Part shown: positions 38,610 through 49,455 of the stretch, piece by piece | How positions within the stretch are numbered: the first letter of the stretch is position 1 | Layout of the letters: each line of letters starts with the position of its first letter | NCBI GenBank assembly: GCA_031292625.1 | Contig: JARLGU010000042.1 | Span: 21,580-85,579 of the forward strand | Origin: Capsulimonadaceae bacterium | Lineage (GTDB): Bacteria > Armatimonadota > Armatimonadia > Armatimonadales > Capsulimonadaceae | DNA: 64,000 nucleotides | Direction of reading: 5' to 3' | Made by a program: the position numbers and the translations under genes | The notes under the pieces: model-generated | Database searches by the model: none | What the model was told of the DNA's origin: nothing | The model's input: only the letters and a program-made list of their open reading frames with translations

Positions 38610-41600
38610 TTACACACCGCCAAGCGGCGCATCGTCAGGCCGCCGGCCAAGAGATCCGGACGCAGCGAAGCCGCGCTTGGACAGGAGGCTGGTCCCGTCG
38701 CCGCCAGCGCTCGGAGGCGCCCCGGCCATCGGACCGCCAAAGCGCATCCCGCGCCCTTCGTCGTAGTCCTCTTCCCGATCCTTGAGGTCGATCTCCTTAT
38801 CGAGTTCGTCCTCCACCGTCACCTTCAAGCCAAGCGACTGCAACTCGTTGACCAAGATCTTGAAAGACTCGGGGACGCCCGGTTCGAGCATCGCGTCGCC
38901 TTTGACGATCGCTTCGTAGGTCTTCACGCGACCGAGAACATCGTCGGACTTGATCGTCAGGATCTCCTGCAGCGTGTAGGCCGCGCCGTAGGCCTCGAGA
39001 GCCCAGACTTCCATTTCGCCGAAGCGCTGGCCGCCAAACTGCGCCTTGCCGCCGAGAGGCTGCTGGGTGACGAGGCTGTAAGGGCCGGTCGACCGGGCAT
39101 GGATCTTGTCATCGACAAGGTGAGCGAGCTTGAGCATGTAGATCTGCCCAACCGTTACATCCTGATGGAAGTAGTCGCCGGTCAGACCATTGCGCAAGCG
39201 GAACTTGCCGGTCTTCTCATTGACGCCTCCACGCAGATAGATGTTTCGCCGGACATTCTGCATGATCCCTGCGAGATCGTAGTTGTCGATCGGAACGATA
39301 GGACGCTCTTCCTGCTCCGTATCCTCTTCCTCGGACGGCTCTTCGACATCCTCGGGAAGTTCGATCGCCGGAGGCGCCGATACGATCCGCGCAATGTCCT
39401 CGAGCTTCTGGGGCTCAAGCCCTTCGAGAATAGTGCGAAGCTGGCCGTACACATCCTCAAGCGTATCGCGCCGCTTGGGATCGATCGTCAGACTTAGCTC
39501 CTGGCGGCAGTAGCGCGTCAGAATGTCCTTACGGATCGTGTCCGAGTAACGCTGCAGTTCGCCAAGGATCTCTTTCTCGGTCGAGCCCTCGAAGATCGGC
39601 TCGACAAACGAGCAGTTCAGCGCCCGTCCGACGAGACCGAGGTGAGTTTCGAGCACCTGTCCGATGTTCATACGCGAAGGAACGCCGAGCGGATTCAGGA
39701 CGATGTCGACCGGAGTGCCGTCCGGAAGGAACGGCATGTCCTCTTCCGGCAGGATCTTCGAGACGACGCCCTTGTTGCCATGGCGCCCCGCCATCTTATC
39801 GCCTTCCATGATCTTACGCTTCTGCGCGATGTAGGTGCGAACGAGCATGTTGACGCCCGCCGAAAGCTCATCGCCCGGCAGCCGCTCTAGCTCGCCCTCC
39901 CACTCGTCGCTGAGCAGCGAGTCGGGGCGCTTCGAGAAGTTGAAGATCCGTCCGGTTTTATCCTTGTACTTGTAGCGCGAGAAGACCTTGACATCGACGA
40001 CCTTGCCCTTCTCGCCGTGCGGAACGCGCAGCGAGACGTCGCGGGTCTCTTCGGCCTTCTTGCCAAAGATCGCGATGATCAGCCTCTCCTCGGCCGTCAG
40101 TTCCGACTGGCCCTTGGGAGCCACGCGGCCAACAAGGATGTCATCGGGGCGCACTTCAGCGCCGACGCGGATAATGCCGTTCTCGTCGAGATCCTTCAGA
40201 GCATCCTCGCCGACATTCGGAATATCGCGCGTGATCTCTTCCGGCCCGAGCTTCGTGTCTCTGGCCTCAACTTCGTACTTCTCGATGTGGATCGAGGTGT
40301 AAACGTCGTCGCGGACCAGTCTCTGCGAAAGCAGGATGGCGTCTTCGAAGTTGTAGCCTTCCCACGGAACGAACGCAACCAGTATGTTCTGCCCAAGCGC
40401 GAGCTCGCCGCCGTCGGTACAAGGACCGTCGGCCAATACATCGCCGGCGCGAACCCGCTGGCCCTTAAAGACCACGGGGCGCTGCGTGATGCAAGTCGCC
40501 TGGTTGGACCGAATCATATTGAGCAGCCGGTAGACATCCGCCTCGCCGTTTTCGGTCTCGACGATGATGTCTTCCGCCGTGACGCGGCTAACCACGCCAT
40601 CGCGCTCGGCCATGATCACGGCGCCGGAGTCACGGGCCGCCCGCTTCTCCATGCCGGTCTTGACCAGCGGAGCCTGCGGACGAAGCGTCGGAACCGCCTG
40701 GCGCTGCATGTTCGCGCCCATCAAGGCGCGGTTTGCGTCGTCGTTCTCGAGGAACGGAATGATCGCGGTCGCAACGGACACAAGCTGCTGCGGCGCAACA
40801 TCCATGTACTCGATCTCGCGGGCGGGAACGACCGGGTACTCATTGTTGTGGCGAACCTGAACCGCCGCCTCGGTGAACGAGTTATCGTGATTGAGGCGAA
40901 CGCTTGCAGGAGCGATCTTATACTGATGCTCGCCGTCGGCGGGCAGCCAGTCGAGATCAAGAGTCACCTTGCCGTCGATAACGCGCCGGTACGGCGTCTC
41001 GATAAAGCCAAACTCGTCGACGCGAGCGTGGACGGTCAACTGGCCGATTAGACCGATGTTTGGACCTTCAGGCGTCTCGATCGGGCAGATGCGACCGTAA
41101 TGCGAGTGGTGAACGTCGCGAACTTCGAGTTTGGCCGACTGACGAGACAGACCGCCTGGTCCCAGGGCCGATAGGCGGCGCTTGTGACCAAGTTCGGCCA
41201 GCGGGTTAGTCTGGTCCATAAACTGCGAGAGCTGCGACGAGCCGAAGAACGACTTAATCGACGCCGAGATCGGCTTAACCGAAAGAACGACCTGCGGCAG
41301 GATGTTCTCGGTGTCCATCGAGGTCATCCGCTCCTTGGCAACCTTCTCCATGCGCAGGAAGCCGAGGCGAAGCTGCGAGTAAAGAAGCTCGCCGATCGAG
41401 CGAACGCGCTTGTTTTCGAGGTGGTCGATATCGTCCACCGTGGCTTCCGGATCGTTCTGCGCGAGGCGGATGATATAGCGGACGATCGCGATCACGTCCT
41501 CGCGGCTAATGTTGCGAACCGAAAGCGGCAGAGAAAGACCCAACTTCTTGTTGAGCTTGTGCCGGCCGACCTTGGCCAAATCGTAGCGGCGCGGATCGAA

Positions 41601-42797
41601 GAAGATCGAGCGCATGAGGCTCGCGGCGCTTTCGGGCGTCGCGGGATCGCTCGGGCGGATCTTTTTATAGATGTCGATAAGCGCGGTCTGCTTGTCGATG
41701 ACGTTAGGTTCGGTCTCCATGGTCGCCACGACGTAGCTGTTCACGTAAAGAATATCGAGCGATTCGAGCGCGAGCGCCTCGATCTTGCGAGCGGCGTCGC
41801 GATCGATCTTGCCGAACGCCGGCACGAGGATCTTGCCGTTCTTATCGCGAATATCGGTCATCGCGAACGGCACCCGCTTTCGCGGCGTCTCCAACTCGCG
41901 CCCGGCCTCGTCGGCGACAATATGCACTTCCGACCGTCCACGCGAGTACAGGGTTTCACGCCCAGGGTTCTCGACCGTCTCCGGCTCTCCGAACAGGGTC
42001 AAAATATCCGTGTTCGTGTCGCACGCGGTGTCGGGAAGTTCAACCTCGAAAGTGTCCGTCAGGTCAGCCTTCTCGATCAAGCGCGTCTCGCGCGTCCCAA
42101 TCGTCGTGCCGGATTCCAGAAGAACTTCGCCAGTCGACTGGTCGATGACATCGGCGGCAAGCACTTTGCCGTGAAGCTCGCCGAATGTCACGCTGGCCGT
42201 CCCCTGCGGGCTAGCCTGCGGGAAAAGATTAAGGGCGCGCAGAAGCGTCGTGATCGGGAACTTGCGCGTCTGTCCGATGCGCACAGTGATCACTTCGTTT
42301 GCGTCGCTCTCGATGTCAACCCAGGCCCCTTCGTTGGGAATGAGCGTGGCGTAGTAGAGCTGCCGCCCGGAAAAGTCGAGCGTATCCTTAAAGTAGATAC
42401 CTGACGAACGGGCAAGCTGCGAAACAACGACGCGCTCGGCGCCGTTGATCACAAACGTTCCCTTGTCAGTCATCAGCGGCAGATCGCCGAGATAGACATC
42501 GGACTCGATGACATCTCCGCCGCCTGCACGCAACCGGACCTTCGCCTTGATCGGCGATTCAAGCGTCGCGTCACGAGCCCGGCATTCGACAATATCGTAT
42601 TTGGGCTCGCCAAGCGTGAAATCGACTAACTCAATTGAGTGATTCCCGGTAAAGTCGGTGATCGGCGAGAAGCTCTCAAACAGCTCTCGCAGCCCTTCCT
42701 CTAGGAACCAGCGATAGGAATCAAGCTGTAATTCCACGAGATTGGGGACATCCACAACGTGCTGAGTTTGCTTCGTTGTATGCTGGATTTCTTTCAA
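38610..42797 (-). CDS. rpoB: DNA-directed RNA polymerase subunit beta
   Basis: 1395 residues. The start is a TTG at 42797 with AGGAGG 9 bases upstream. The fork-loop and rifampicin region ([22 protein letters not shown]) is intact and carries the sensitive-type Gln, Asp, His and Arg residues; the usual Ser after RR-L is present ([10 protein letters not shown]). The C-terminal clamp-contact region ([18 protein letters not shown]) is conserved. An acidic insert ([13 protein letters not shown]) lies before the C-terminal third. No rplJ or rplL precedes it, unlike in many bacteria. Two candidate promoters lie in a long leader upstream. Confidence 0.98.
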   Translation of the reverse strand: MKEIQHTTKQTQHVVDVPNLVELQLDSYRWFLEEGLRELFESFSPITDFTGNHSIELVDFTLGEPKYDIVECRARDATLESPIKAKVRLRAGGGDVIESDVYLGDLPLMTDKGTFVINGAERVVVSQLARSSGIYFKDTLDFSGRQLYYATLIPNEGAWVDIESDANEVITVRIGQTRKFPITTLLRALNLFPQASPQGTASVTFGELHGKVLAADVIDQSTGEVLLESGTTIGTRETRLIEKADLTDTFEVELPDTACDTNTDILTLFGEPETVENPGRETLYSRGRSEVHIVADEAGRELETPRKRVPFAMTDIRDKNGKILVPAFGKIDRDAARKIEALALESLDILYVNSYVVATMETEPNVIDKQTALIDIYKKIRPSDPATPESAASLMRSIFFDPRRYDLAKVGRHKLNKKLGLSLPLSVRNISREDVIAIVRYIIRLAQNDPEATVDDIDHLENKRVRSIGELLYSQLRLGFLRMEKVAKERMTSMDTENILPQVVLSVKPISASIKSFFGSSQLSQFMDQTNPLAELGHKRRLSALGPGGLSRQSAKLEVRDVHHSHYGRICPIETPEGPNIGLIGQLTVHARVDEFGFIETPYRRVIDGKVTLDLDWLPADGEHQYKIAPASVRLNHDNSFTEAAVQVRHNNEYPVVPAREIEYMDVAPQQLVSVATAIIPFLENDDANRALMGANMQRQAVPTLRPQAPLVKTGMEKRAARDSGAVIMAERDGVVSRVTAEDIIVETENGEADVYRLLNMIRSNQATCITQRPVVFKGQRVRAGDVLADGPCTDGGELALGQNILVAFVPWEGYNFEDAILLSQRLVRDDVYTSIHIEKYEVEARDTKLGPEEITRDIPNVGEDALKDLDENGIIRVGAEVRPDDILVGRVAPKGQSELTAEERLIIAIFGKKAEETRDVSLRVPHGEKGKVVDVKVFSRYKYKDKTGRIFNFSKRPDSLLSDEWEGELERLPGDELSAGVNMLVRTYIAQKRKIMEGDKMAGRHGNKGVVSKILPEEDMPFLPDGTPVDIVLNPLGVPSRMNIGQVLETHLGLVGRALNCSFVEPIFEGSTEKEILGELQRYSDTIRKDILTRYCRQELSLTIDPKRRDTLEDVYGQLRTILEGLEPQKLEDIARIVSAPPAIELPEDVEEPSEEEDTEQEERPIVPIDNYDLAGIMQNVRRNIYLRGGVNEKTGKFRLRNGLTGDYFHQDVTVGQIYMLKLAHLVDDKIHARSTGPYSLVTQQPLGGKAQFGGQRFGEMEVWALEAYGAAYTLQEILTIKSDDVLGRVKTYEAIVKGDAMLEPGVPESFKILVNELQSLGLKVTVEDELDKEIDLKDREEDYDEGRGMRFGGPMAGAPPSAGGDGTSLLSKRGFAASGSLGRRPDDAPLGGV

Positions 42798-42832
42798 AGG
42801 GGACCGCCTCCTATGCTAACGCACGAAACTAT

Positions 42833-42861
42833 AGCATACCCATCGCCTCATGACCTGTCAA
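42833..42861 (-). promoter_or_regulatory. Proximal promoter of rpoBC
   Basis: On the minus strand TTGACA (42861-42856), a 17-base spacer and TATGCT (42838-42833). Transcription would start about 30 bases before the rpoB TTG. Confidence 0.72.
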
Positions 42862-42959
42862 GGGAGATACCCAAGTTTTTTCGGGGCAGCAGGAGGAATA
42901 TTTAAATTATCTGGCAAAAGCCGCGCGATTTCCGCCCAGAACGCCAACCGGAGTCGCCT

Positions 42960-42985
42960 GGCGCCGGGTCTGGACACCCGGCGCC
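42960..42985. other. Strong GC hairpin in the rpoB leader
   Basis: GGCGCCGGGT (42960-42969) and ACCCGGCGCC (42976-42985) form a perfect 10-bp stem with a 6-base loop. No T-run follows on either strand. It lies in the leader made from the distal promoter and could be a processing or pausing element. Confidence 0.5.
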
Positions 42986-43196
42986 GACGGCCGCGTGGGA
43001 GGATATTCACGCGCTTGGTCGACCCGTCGTTGGGCAAATCGATGAAAGAGGAGGAAAAAACAAAAACGCCCTTCGCTCTCGCGCACATTCCTTCTTATCG
43101 AAGAAATGCTCAGCGCATCAAGCTAAGGACATCATCGCCTTTTGTTACGCGGGGCAATCACCGGCCCACGAGAATGCCAACTGCGGCATCCGCATA

Positions 43197-43226
43197 AGGA
43201 TATCACATCGGAGGCACGAATGTCAA
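43197..43226 (-). promoter_or_regulatory. Distal candidate promoter of rpoBC
   Basis: On the minus strand TTGACA (43226-43221), an 18-base spacer and TATCCT (43202-43197). A transcript from here has a leader of about 390 bases containing a T-rich run (GTTTTTGTTTTTT, around 43052-43065) and the 10-bp hairpin at 42960. Confidence 0.5.
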
Positions 43227-43510
43227 CAGGAAGACGCTCTTTGCAGGCAAGCATGTACGCCTAATTAACGACAACCAAAAACCGGCATCGTTCGACTTTG
43301 CTGTTCTACGTGACGTACGTCTCGCACTTGACAAACGGGCTCATGTTGGGTCATTATAGAATCCAAGTTCCGCAACGGGACGGGCGCTTGCGGCCATTCA
43401 TTTGGATTGCCGGGACGCCGCGCCGGAGAACCATCGAGCGTTCTCCGCTCAGCGCATATCTCATGCGCGCACGATTTTCCAGTCGTATTTTGTGCGAAAG
43501 GTAACCGCAT

Positions 43511-44653
43511 TTGAAGGGAACGCGACATCTCGCGCTGACCAAGCTGACACGCATCCTGGCAACAGGCGTGGCAGCGACAGCCGCCCTCCTCTGGACCGCT
43601 GCCGGTTCACCCGCCGAGGCTGCCCATCACTCTCACCGCTCTCACGATAAATCGTCTTCGCGTGCGGCACACCGCTCTCACAAGGCGGAGTCCGCGCCCA
43701 AGCATAAGTCGAAGCACGAAAAGCATGCCTCCAAGCCGGAAAACCGCCGCCATCACGCCGATGCAGACCGCTCGTCGCATTCCAGCCGCCATGCGCGACG
43801 AGACGATGAGAACGCGCCTCGCCACGCCCACAAAATGAGCGCACACGAGCGCCGCCTAGAGCAGCGCCACGAAAGGCTCGCCGCCCAGCACGCTGAACAC
43901 GCCAATCGCAAGGCCGCTCATGCCCGGAAGCACCCGAGCGCTCATGAGCAAAGGCTCGCGGACCACGAGGCAAGACTCGCCGCGCGAGAGAAGCGAATCG
44001 CCGAGGCGCGCAGCGAGAGACGCTCTCATTCGCGCCACAATGACGGGCGCGATCGCCGCATTGCCGCGCACGAGCGACGACTCGCCGCACACAACCGGCG
44101 CGTTGCCATACTCGAAGAACGCCGCCGAGCGAGATTCGCCAGAAGCCTCAGCCGGATGTCGGCCCACCAGCGTAAGGTCGCCGTCGAAAACGAAGCGCTG
44201 CACAGCGGCAGCGTCGTCCAGGCCGCGCAGGCATTCGAGGGCACCCGCTACCGATTTGGCGGCACCAGCCGATCTGGCTTCGACTGTTCCGGCTTCACCC
44301 GCTACATCCTTGGCAACACAGCCGGAGTCGAAATCCCGCGCACCGCGGTTGAACAATACTATAACGGCAAACCGATCGATCGCGACGACATGCAACCCGG
44401 CGATCTTGTATTCTTCCGGAACACATACAAACCCGGCATCTCACACGTCGGAATCTATGTGGGCGATGGGAAATTTGTCCACGCCGCAAACTCCCATAAG
44501 GGCGTCGTGGTCGAACATCTCGATACGCCATACTACGCTCACCGGTTCGCCGGAGCGCGCAGAGTCACCGACCGAGGCAAGATGACGGATAGCGAGAGCG
44601 ACCAATCCGTGGATGACAGCGGCTCGTCCGAAGACGGTTCCGACAGCAACTAA
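43511..44653 (+). CDS. NlpC/P60 peptidoglycan hydrolase with a long basic His/Arg-rich linker
   Basis: 380 residues from the TTG at 43511 (AAAGG 9 bases upstream). The signal peptide ends near residue 37 (AEA). Residues 38-225 are dominated by His, Arg, Lys, Ala and Ser and carry repeated AHERRLA-like units with a helical heptad look. Residues 233-355 form the NlpC/P60 papain-like domain: Cys259 in FDCSGF, His312 in SHVGIYVG and His324 in FVHAANS. The acidic tail is Asp/Ser-rich. The family cuts peptide bonds in the cell wall stem peptide. The basic linker probably binds anionic wall polymers or folds as a coiled coil. The upstream region has a weak promoter (TTGACA, 18 bases, CATTAT) near 43328. 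Confidence 0.9.
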   Translation: MKGTRHLALTKLTRILATGVAATAALLWTAAGSPAEAAHHSHRSHDKSSSRAAHRSHKAESAPKHKSKHEKHASKPENRRHHADADRSSHSSRHARRDDENAPRHAHKMSAHERRLEQRHERLAAQHAEHANRKAAHARKHPSAHEQRLADHEARLAAREKRIAEARSERRSHSRHNDGRDRRIAAHERRLAAHNRRVAILEERRRARFARSLSRMSAHQRKVAVENEALHSGSVVQAAQAFEGTRYRFGGTSRSGFDCSGFTRYILGNTAGVEIPRTAVEQYYNGKPIDRDDMQPGDLVFFRNTYKPGISHVGIYVGDGKFVHAANSHKGVVVEHLDTPYYAHRFAGARRVTDRGKMTDSESDQSVDDSGSSEDGSDSN

Positions 44654-44768
44654 GCGCGGCAATCCCGCTTCGGCGGACTCGTCGCGCTTCACGGACACTT
44701 TCTTTATTGCGGAGCGCCGGGAAAATGGCCCGGCGCCTTCGGAGCCGCCTTATAAGGCAAAGAAAATC

Positions 44769-44811
44769 GTTAAAGCCCCTCCAGCGCTTAACTCGCCGGA
44801 GGGGCTTTAAC
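44769..44811. terminator. Bidirectional intrinsic terminator
   Basis: GTTAAAGCCCCTCC (44769-44782) pairs perfectly with GGAGGGGCTTTAAC (44798-44811), a 14-bp stem between two convergent genes. The A- and T-rich ends of the stem serve as T-tracts in either direction. Confidence 0.85.
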
Positions 44812-44831
44812 TTGGACGTAGAAGTTCGCGA

Positions 44832-45341
44832 CTATGCTAGTATCGCGGCGCGCAGGCGGCCGTAACACGCCGACAACGCCAGTCCGGTGCTTAGTCCCAT
44901 CACCAGATCGGTCATACCCGACGGCACGGTCATCACCGAGAACGTTAGGTGCGGGAAAAAATTGCACAGCACGAGCGCGCTTCCAAATGCGACGCTGCCG
45001 AGACCGAGAACGTAGAGATAGAACGGCTTCTGGCTTGTTCCAAGAATCCGCACCACCACTTCCGCAACGAGCGCCCCCATGCACGGGCCCGCGGCGAGCG
45101 CGAAAAATCCGAGAGACCTGGTCAGCAGCGTCCCAACAATAGCGACAAATAGAGCGGCGGAGATTGCCCAACCTGCGCGGTCGGACGTGTCCGGCGCTCC
45201 CGTTACGCTCGCGGGATGCGTCGAACATTCCCGGCAGCGTATTCCTCCCGCGCCCGGAACCATGCAGTCCGGACAAATCGGCCGGTCACAACGCCCGCAG
45301 GCAACATTGGTTTGAATGAATGGGTGACGATGGCATCTCAT
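44832..45341 (-). CDS. B-box-type zinc-finger membrane protein
   Basis: 169 residues from the ATG at 45341. The N-terminal ~40 residues hold a zinc finger (MRCHRHP, then CGRCDRPICPDCM and CRECSTHP) of the B-box type common at the start of bacterial rhomboid-like and small membrane proteins. Four hydrophobic segments follow (about 55-165). A TATAAT box ends 9 bases before the ATG, so the mRNA is almost leaderless. The function is unknown; in related proteins the finger precedes rhomboid domains, but no rhomboid catalytic residues are seen here. Confidence 0.82.
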   Translation of the reverse strand: MRCHRHPFIQTNVACGRCDRPICPDCMVPGAGGIRCRECSTHPASVTGAPDTSDRAGWAISAALFVAIVGTLLTRSLGFFALAAGPCMGALVAEVVVRILGTSQKPFYLYVLGLGSVAFGSALVLCNFFPHLTFSVMTVPSGMTDLVMGLSTGLALSACYGRLRAAILA

Positions 45342-45350
45342 AACGGTTCG

Positions 45351-45379
45351 ATTATACAGCAGTTTTGTTAGCCTCGCAA
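45351..45379 (-). promoter_or_regulatory. Promoter giving a near-leaderless mRNA for the B-box gene
   Basis: On the minus strand TTGCGA (45379-45374), a 17-base spacer and TATAAT (45356-45351). Nine bases separate the -10 box from the ATG, so the transcript would start within about two bases of the start codon. Confidence 0.6.
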
Positions 45380-45551
45380 ACCAGACGAGCATCTCATTTG
45401 CAGATATAATCGCCAACTCCCGCAGCCGCGATCCAAAGACCGGCGCGCTTTCCAGCACACGCGACGTAATTGACGCAGCTTAGCGAAACCGATCAGCCTG
45501 TTGCGCTCATGGTCGCCGCGGGGCGACTTCGATTATTCCGCCGGTAAGACG

Positions 45552-45590
45552 AAAAAAGACCGGCAACGCATACTGTCCGCGTCGCCGGCC
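45552..45590 (-). terminator. Terminator of the lon-dinB operon
   Basis: GGCCGGCGACGC and GCGTTGCCGGTC (45590-45579 with 45569-45558) form a 12-bp stem with a wobble. Six T follow on the minus strand (45557-45552). Confidence 0.85.
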
Positions 45591-45689
45591 TTTGCGAGTG
45601 CAAAGGGAACATTGATGGAGATCACACACTATTAAGACGTTGTTAACGTTCTGATAAGTTCCCGTAATCCTGAAAATCGACTTTACAAT

Positions 45690-46163
45690 CTACGCTTTAA
45701 GCCACTGGGCGATTTGCGCGGCATGATAGCCGTCATGCGCGCCGATCATTTCAAGAGCGCCTTCCACGGTCAGACGCCCCCAGTTCCGGTGGATCCCAGC
45801 GCGCTCCCACGCATCCGCGGAAACGCCTCGAAAAATCTCGACGAGTTCGGCGCGCGCCGCTCTGAATCGCACAAGCTCGCGCGCGGGATCGGAATGCGCG
45901 TAGTCATGATCGATCGCCATCTGAGTCTGGTCGCCCATTTCGAGCTCTGGCGTCTCCTCGCTCAGCATGCTTTTCACTCGCCTCTGGAACACGCCCTCCC
46001 AGTCCGCAAGATGCGCAATCACCTCACGTATCGTGAACCTCTCCGGATCGGGACGCCGATCCAGCACGGCGGGATCGGACGCATGAGCGAGCAGAGCCTC
46101 AAACACGTCCGGCGCGCCGGCCGCGGCAATAATGAAGTTGTTGCGGATGTACACAGGCAGCAT
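45690..46163 (-). CDS. DinB-family protein
   Basis: 157 residues. It is a four-helix bundle of the DinB/YfiT type with the metal-binding histidines placed as in the family: IAHLADWE (helix 2) and HDGYHAAQI (last helix). Members are metal-dependent and many act as thiol-dependent transferases, but most have no known substrate. It starts 13 bases after the lon stop and is closed by an intrinsic terminator, so it is in the lon operon. Confidence 0.88.
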   Translation of the reverse strand: MLPVYIRNNFIIAAAGAPDVFEALLAHASDPAVLDRRPDPERFTIREVIAHLADWEGVFQRRVKSMLSEETPELEMGDQTQMAIDHDYAHSDPARELVRFRAARAELVEIFRGVSADAWERAGIHRNWGRLTVEGALEMIGAHDGYHAAQIAQWLKA

Positions 46164-46176
46164 TGCGTCTACTCCT

Positions 46177-48612
46177 TTAACCGACTAATATATCCCGCTC
46201 GCCCCGGCCGTCAGTCCGCTCAAGCAACGCGAGGGGCAGCACATCGTCCATGTGCGCGACCTGGATCAACTCCATGTCGTCGCGCACGTTCTGCGGAATC
46301 TCGTCCACGTCCTTGAGATTGTCCGCCGGAAACAATACTGTTCGTATCCCCGCGCGATGAGCAGCCAGCACTTTTTCCTTCAGCCCTCCGATCGGAAGCA
46401 CCCGCCCCCGAAGCGTGATCTCGCCCGTCATCGCCAGGTCCTTGTGCACGGCGCGACCGGTCAGCGCGGATGCCAACGCGGTGGCGATTGTGATCCCCGC
46501 CGAAGGGCCGTCTTTGGGCACGCCGCCGGCTGGAACGTGCAAATGGATCTCCGTACGCTCGTAGAAGTCATCGGGCAGATCAAGGTATCGCGCCTTAGAG
46601 CGAACGTAGGAAAGCGCCGCCTGCGCGGATTCCTTCATAACATCGCCGAGTTGACCGGTCAGCGTTAGCCGCCCATCCTTGCCGCGCAGCAGCGAGACCT
46701 CGATCGAAATAACGTCGCCGCCGAACTCCGTATACGCCAGCCCGGTCGCCGCGCCAATCTGGTCCTGCTCCTCCATAATGCCGTAGTGAAAGCGCTTGCG
46801 GCCCAGGTACTCCTGAACGTCGTCTTCCGTAACCGTCAAGCGCGCGACGTTTCCTTCCGCTACCTTACGGGCCACCTTGCGGCAAACCGACGCCAATTCC
46901 CGCTCGAGGTTGCGCACCCCCGCCTCTCGCGTATGCTCGCGGATGACACGATGAATGGCGCTCTCTTGAATGTCGAGGTTTTCCGCGGTCAGGCCATGAT
47001 CCTTGAGCTGTTTCGGTATCAGAAACTGGCGCGCGATCGCCGCCTTCTCGTCCTCGATGTAGCCGCTGAATGAAATCACTTCCATGCGATCTCGCAACGC
47101 CGGCGGAATCGGGTCCAGCAGGTTCGCCGTCGTAATGAACATCACGTCCGACAGATCGAACGGCACCTCAAGATAGTGATCCGAGAACTCGAAGTTTTGC
47201 TCCGGGTCGAGCGCTTCCAGCAGCGCTGACGACGGATCGCCGCGAAAGTCGGAGGCCAGCTTGTCGATTTCGTCGAGCATGAACACCGGATTGCGCGTTC
47301 CGGCCGTCTTCAGTCCCTGGATGATACGCCCCGGCAGCGCGCCGACGTAGGTTCGTCGATGCCCGCGGATCTCCGCCTCGTCGCGGACGCCGCCGAGCGA
47401 TATGCGAACAAACTTGCGTCCGACGGCCCGCGCGATCGACCTGCCGATGCTTGTCTTGCCCACCCCTGGAGGTCCGACAAAGCACAGGATCGGCCCTTTT
47501 AACGTGCCGGTCAGCTTACGAATGGCGAGAAACTCGAGAATGCGCTCCTTCACCTTCGGCAACCCGTAGTGATCGGCGTCGAGCGTCTTCGCCGCTTCCT
47601 CAATATCGATTTTATCCTTGCTCGCCTTCGACCACGGAAGCGTCGTAAGCCAGTCCAGGTAGGTTCGGACGATTACGCCATCGGGGGCGGCATACGGCAT
47701 CTTCTCCAGACGGCCAAGTTCCTTAGTCGCACGCTCCGCCACCAACTCGGGCATTGCGCACTCTTCGATCTTCTGGCGGTACTCGTCGATCTCGCTCAAC
47801 CTGTCGTCGCGCTCGCCCAATTCTTGCTGAATAGCCTTCATCTGCTCGCGAAGGATGAACTCCCGCTGATTGTCCCCCATCTCCTTCTCGACGCGCGAAC
47901 GGATATTCTTCTGAACCTCGATGATCTCGACCTCTTTGTTCAGAAGCACCCCGAGCCGGTCAAGACGCTCCTTCGCATTGAGCGTTTCGAGCAATTCCTG
48001 CTTGGTCTCGACGCGCAGTCCGGAGAGGTGCCAGGCAATATGGTCAGCAAGGCGTCCCGGTTCCTCGATGTTCATGACGTTCAGGATCGCTTCCGGCGGA
48101 ATGTTACGGCCGTTGTTGACGATATTCTCGAACTGGCTAAGACAAGAACGCATCAGCGCCTCGCGTTCAAGATCCTTATCCAGGTCCTCCGTAACCGGAA
48201 CGCCGCGCACCTTGAAGCACGGCTCAGTCTGCAAATACTTCGTCACGCGAAAACGGCTGATGCCTTCGAGCATGACGCGCATCGTGCCATCGGGCACTTT
48301 CAGGATCTGCAGCACCTCCGAAACCGTCCCCATCTCGTACAAGTCGGACGGCTCAGGATCCTCCAGGTCGATCTGCCGCTGCGTCACCAACAATACATGA
48401 CGGTGCGTCTCCAACGTCTCCTCGAGAGCCTTGACGGACTTCTCGCGGCCAACAAACAACGGAAAGATCAGGCTTGGGAAATAGACATTGTCCCGAATGG
48501 GCAAAAGCGGGAGCTCGCGCGGGAAGGGCAGCTTTGCCGCACGCGGCTTGCCCGCCGTAGACCGGCGCGCCCGGCGCGGCCGTGGTGTAATGAGCTCGAT
48601 ATCGTCAGACAT
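46177..48612 (-). CDS. lon: ATP-dependent protease Lon
   Basis: 811 residues. ATG at 48612 with GAAGGA about 8 bases upstream. The N-terminal LON substrate-binding domain (about 30-230) starts [13 protein letters not shown] after a basic extension. The AAA+ module has Walker [10 protein letters not shown] and Walker [10 protein letters not shown]. The protease domain has Ser704 in KDGPSAGIT and Lys747 in [14 protein letters not shown], 43 apart as in E. coli. It degrades misfolded and regulatory proteins in the cytoplasm. Its promoter region overlaps a palindrome that may bind the divergent GntR regulator. Confidence 0.97.
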   Translation of the reverse strand: MSDDIELITPRPRRARRSTAGKPRAAKLPFPRELPLLPIRDNVYFPSLIFPLFVGREKSVKALEETLETHRHVLLVTQRQIDLEDPEPSDLYEMGTVSEVLQILKVPDGTMRVMLEGISRFRVTKYLQTEPCFKVRGVPVTEDLDKDLEREALMRSCLSQFENIVNNGRNIPPEAILNVMNIEEPGRLADHIAWHLSGLRVETKQELLETLNAKERLDRLGVLLNKEVEIIEVQKNIRSRVEKEMGDNQREFILREQMKAIQQELGERDDRLSEIDEYRQKIEECAMPELVAERATKELGRLEKMPYAAPDGVIVRTYLDWLTTLPWSKASKDKIDIEEAAKTLDADHYGLPKVKERILEFLAIRKLTGTLKGPILCFVGPPGVGKTSIGRSIARAVGRKFVRISLGGVRDEAEIRGHRRTYVGALPGRIIQGLKTAGTRNPVFMLDEIDKLASDFRGDPSSALLEALDPEQNFEFSDHYLEVPFDLSDVMFITTANLLDPIPPALRDRMEVISFSGYIEDEKAAIARQFLIPKQLKDHGLTAENLDIQESAIHRVIREHTREAGVRNLERELASVCRKVARKVAEGNVARLTVTEDDVQEYLGRKRFHYGIMEEQDQIGAATGLAYTEFGGDVISIEVSLLRGKDGRLTLTGQLGDVMKESAQAALSYVRSKARYLDLPDDFYERTEIHLHVPAGGVPKDGPSAGITIATALASALTGRAVHKDLAMTGEITLRGRVLPIGGLKEKVLAAHRAGIRTVLFPADNLKDVDEIPQNVRDDMELIQVAHMDDVLPLALLERTDGRGERDILVG

Positions 48613-48747
48613 AAATGGTTTCCTTCTAAAAGCGATTATTCGTTATGAGAAGGCCGAACCCCTTCCGTGAAACTCGTAAAGCACAAGGAATTCGACGAAC
48701 CTGCGATCGAAAATCCGGAAACGGCATTTCGCGGGTACAATGTACGT

Positions 48748-48776
48748 ATTGTATATTGTATATTATATGCAATCAA
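48748..48776 (-). promoter_or_regulatory. Candidate lon promoter overlapping a GntR-type palindrome
   Basis: On the minus strand TTGATT (48776-48771), a 17-base spacer and TACAAT (48753-48748). The spacer holds the imperfect palindrome TTGTATAT-T-ATATGCAA (48756-48772, 7 of 8 arm pairs), a typical length for an FCD-GntR operator. Confidence 0.5.
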
Positions 48777-48783
48777 TGACGCC

Positions 48784-49455
48784 ATGCTCAATATTAACAA
48801 GACTCCTCGAATACCGCTCTTGAGCCTTCCCGACATCATCGCGAATGCACTGCGCGATGCCATTGTCCGAGGCGATATCGCGCCTGGCGAGGCCCTCAGA
48901 CAAGACGATATCGCCTTACAGTTCAACGCAAGCCGCATCCCGGTACGAGAGGCGCTGCGGCGACTGCAGGCCGAAGGGCTGGTCGCGCTTCACTCGAACA
49001 AGGGAGCGATCGTCACGATGCTATCCGCGGACGACGTGCGCGAGTTGTTCGATATCCGTCTCCTGCTCGAGCCATCCGCCCTCAGATTTGCGATTCCCCG
49101 CCACGACGCCGAAACATGGGCGCAGGCATCCGTGCTGCTCGACAGGCTCGACAGAGAGCCGGATCAGCATCCGCTTGGCGACGCGAACACGGATTTTCAC
49201 TTAGCCCTGTATGCCCCGGCAAACCGCCCTCATCTCTTGGAGATGATTAAAGGGTTGCACCGGAACACGGACCGCTATGGGCGGCAAACGCAAAACATGT
49301 CGTCGCAGCAATTGCAGGCGCAGATTGAGCACCGGCAGATATTGGATGCCTGCGCAAAGCGAGACGCGGATCTGGCGGCAACGCTCCTCAGTGCGCACAT
49401 CGAACGCTTTGGACACGATCTGGTTGCGGAGATCGAGAAGAAAGACATTTCGTAG
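48784..49455 (+). CDS. GntR-family (FCD) transcriptional regulator
   Basis: 223 residues from the ATG at 48784 (no ribosome site; the AT-rich promoter is close, so it may be nearly leaderless). The winged helix (about 12-75) has LRQDDIALQFNASRIPVREALRRL. The FCD effector domain (about 85-215) has the three metal-ligand histidines in DFHLALY, HRQILDAC and SAHIERF. Its stop overlaps the GTG start of the AEC transporter by one base, so both are co-translated. It probably responds to the organic acid or similar compound carried by that transporter. Confidence 0.92.
   Translation: MLNINKTPRIPLLSLPDIIANALRDAIVRGDIAPGEALRQDDIALQFNASRIPVREALRRLQAEGLVALHSNKGAIVTMLSADDVRELFDIRLLLEPSALRFAIPRHDAETWAQASVLLDRLDREPDQHPLGDANTDFHLALYAPANRPHLLEMIKGLHRNTDRYGRQTQNMSSQQLQAQIEHRQILDACAKRDADLAATLLSAHIERFGHDLVAEIEKKDIS

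Noticed and set aside
41184..42404. Long open frame on the plus strand opposite rpoB
   Set aside because: Shadow of rpoB with Arg/Leu/Asp-biased composition and no domain.
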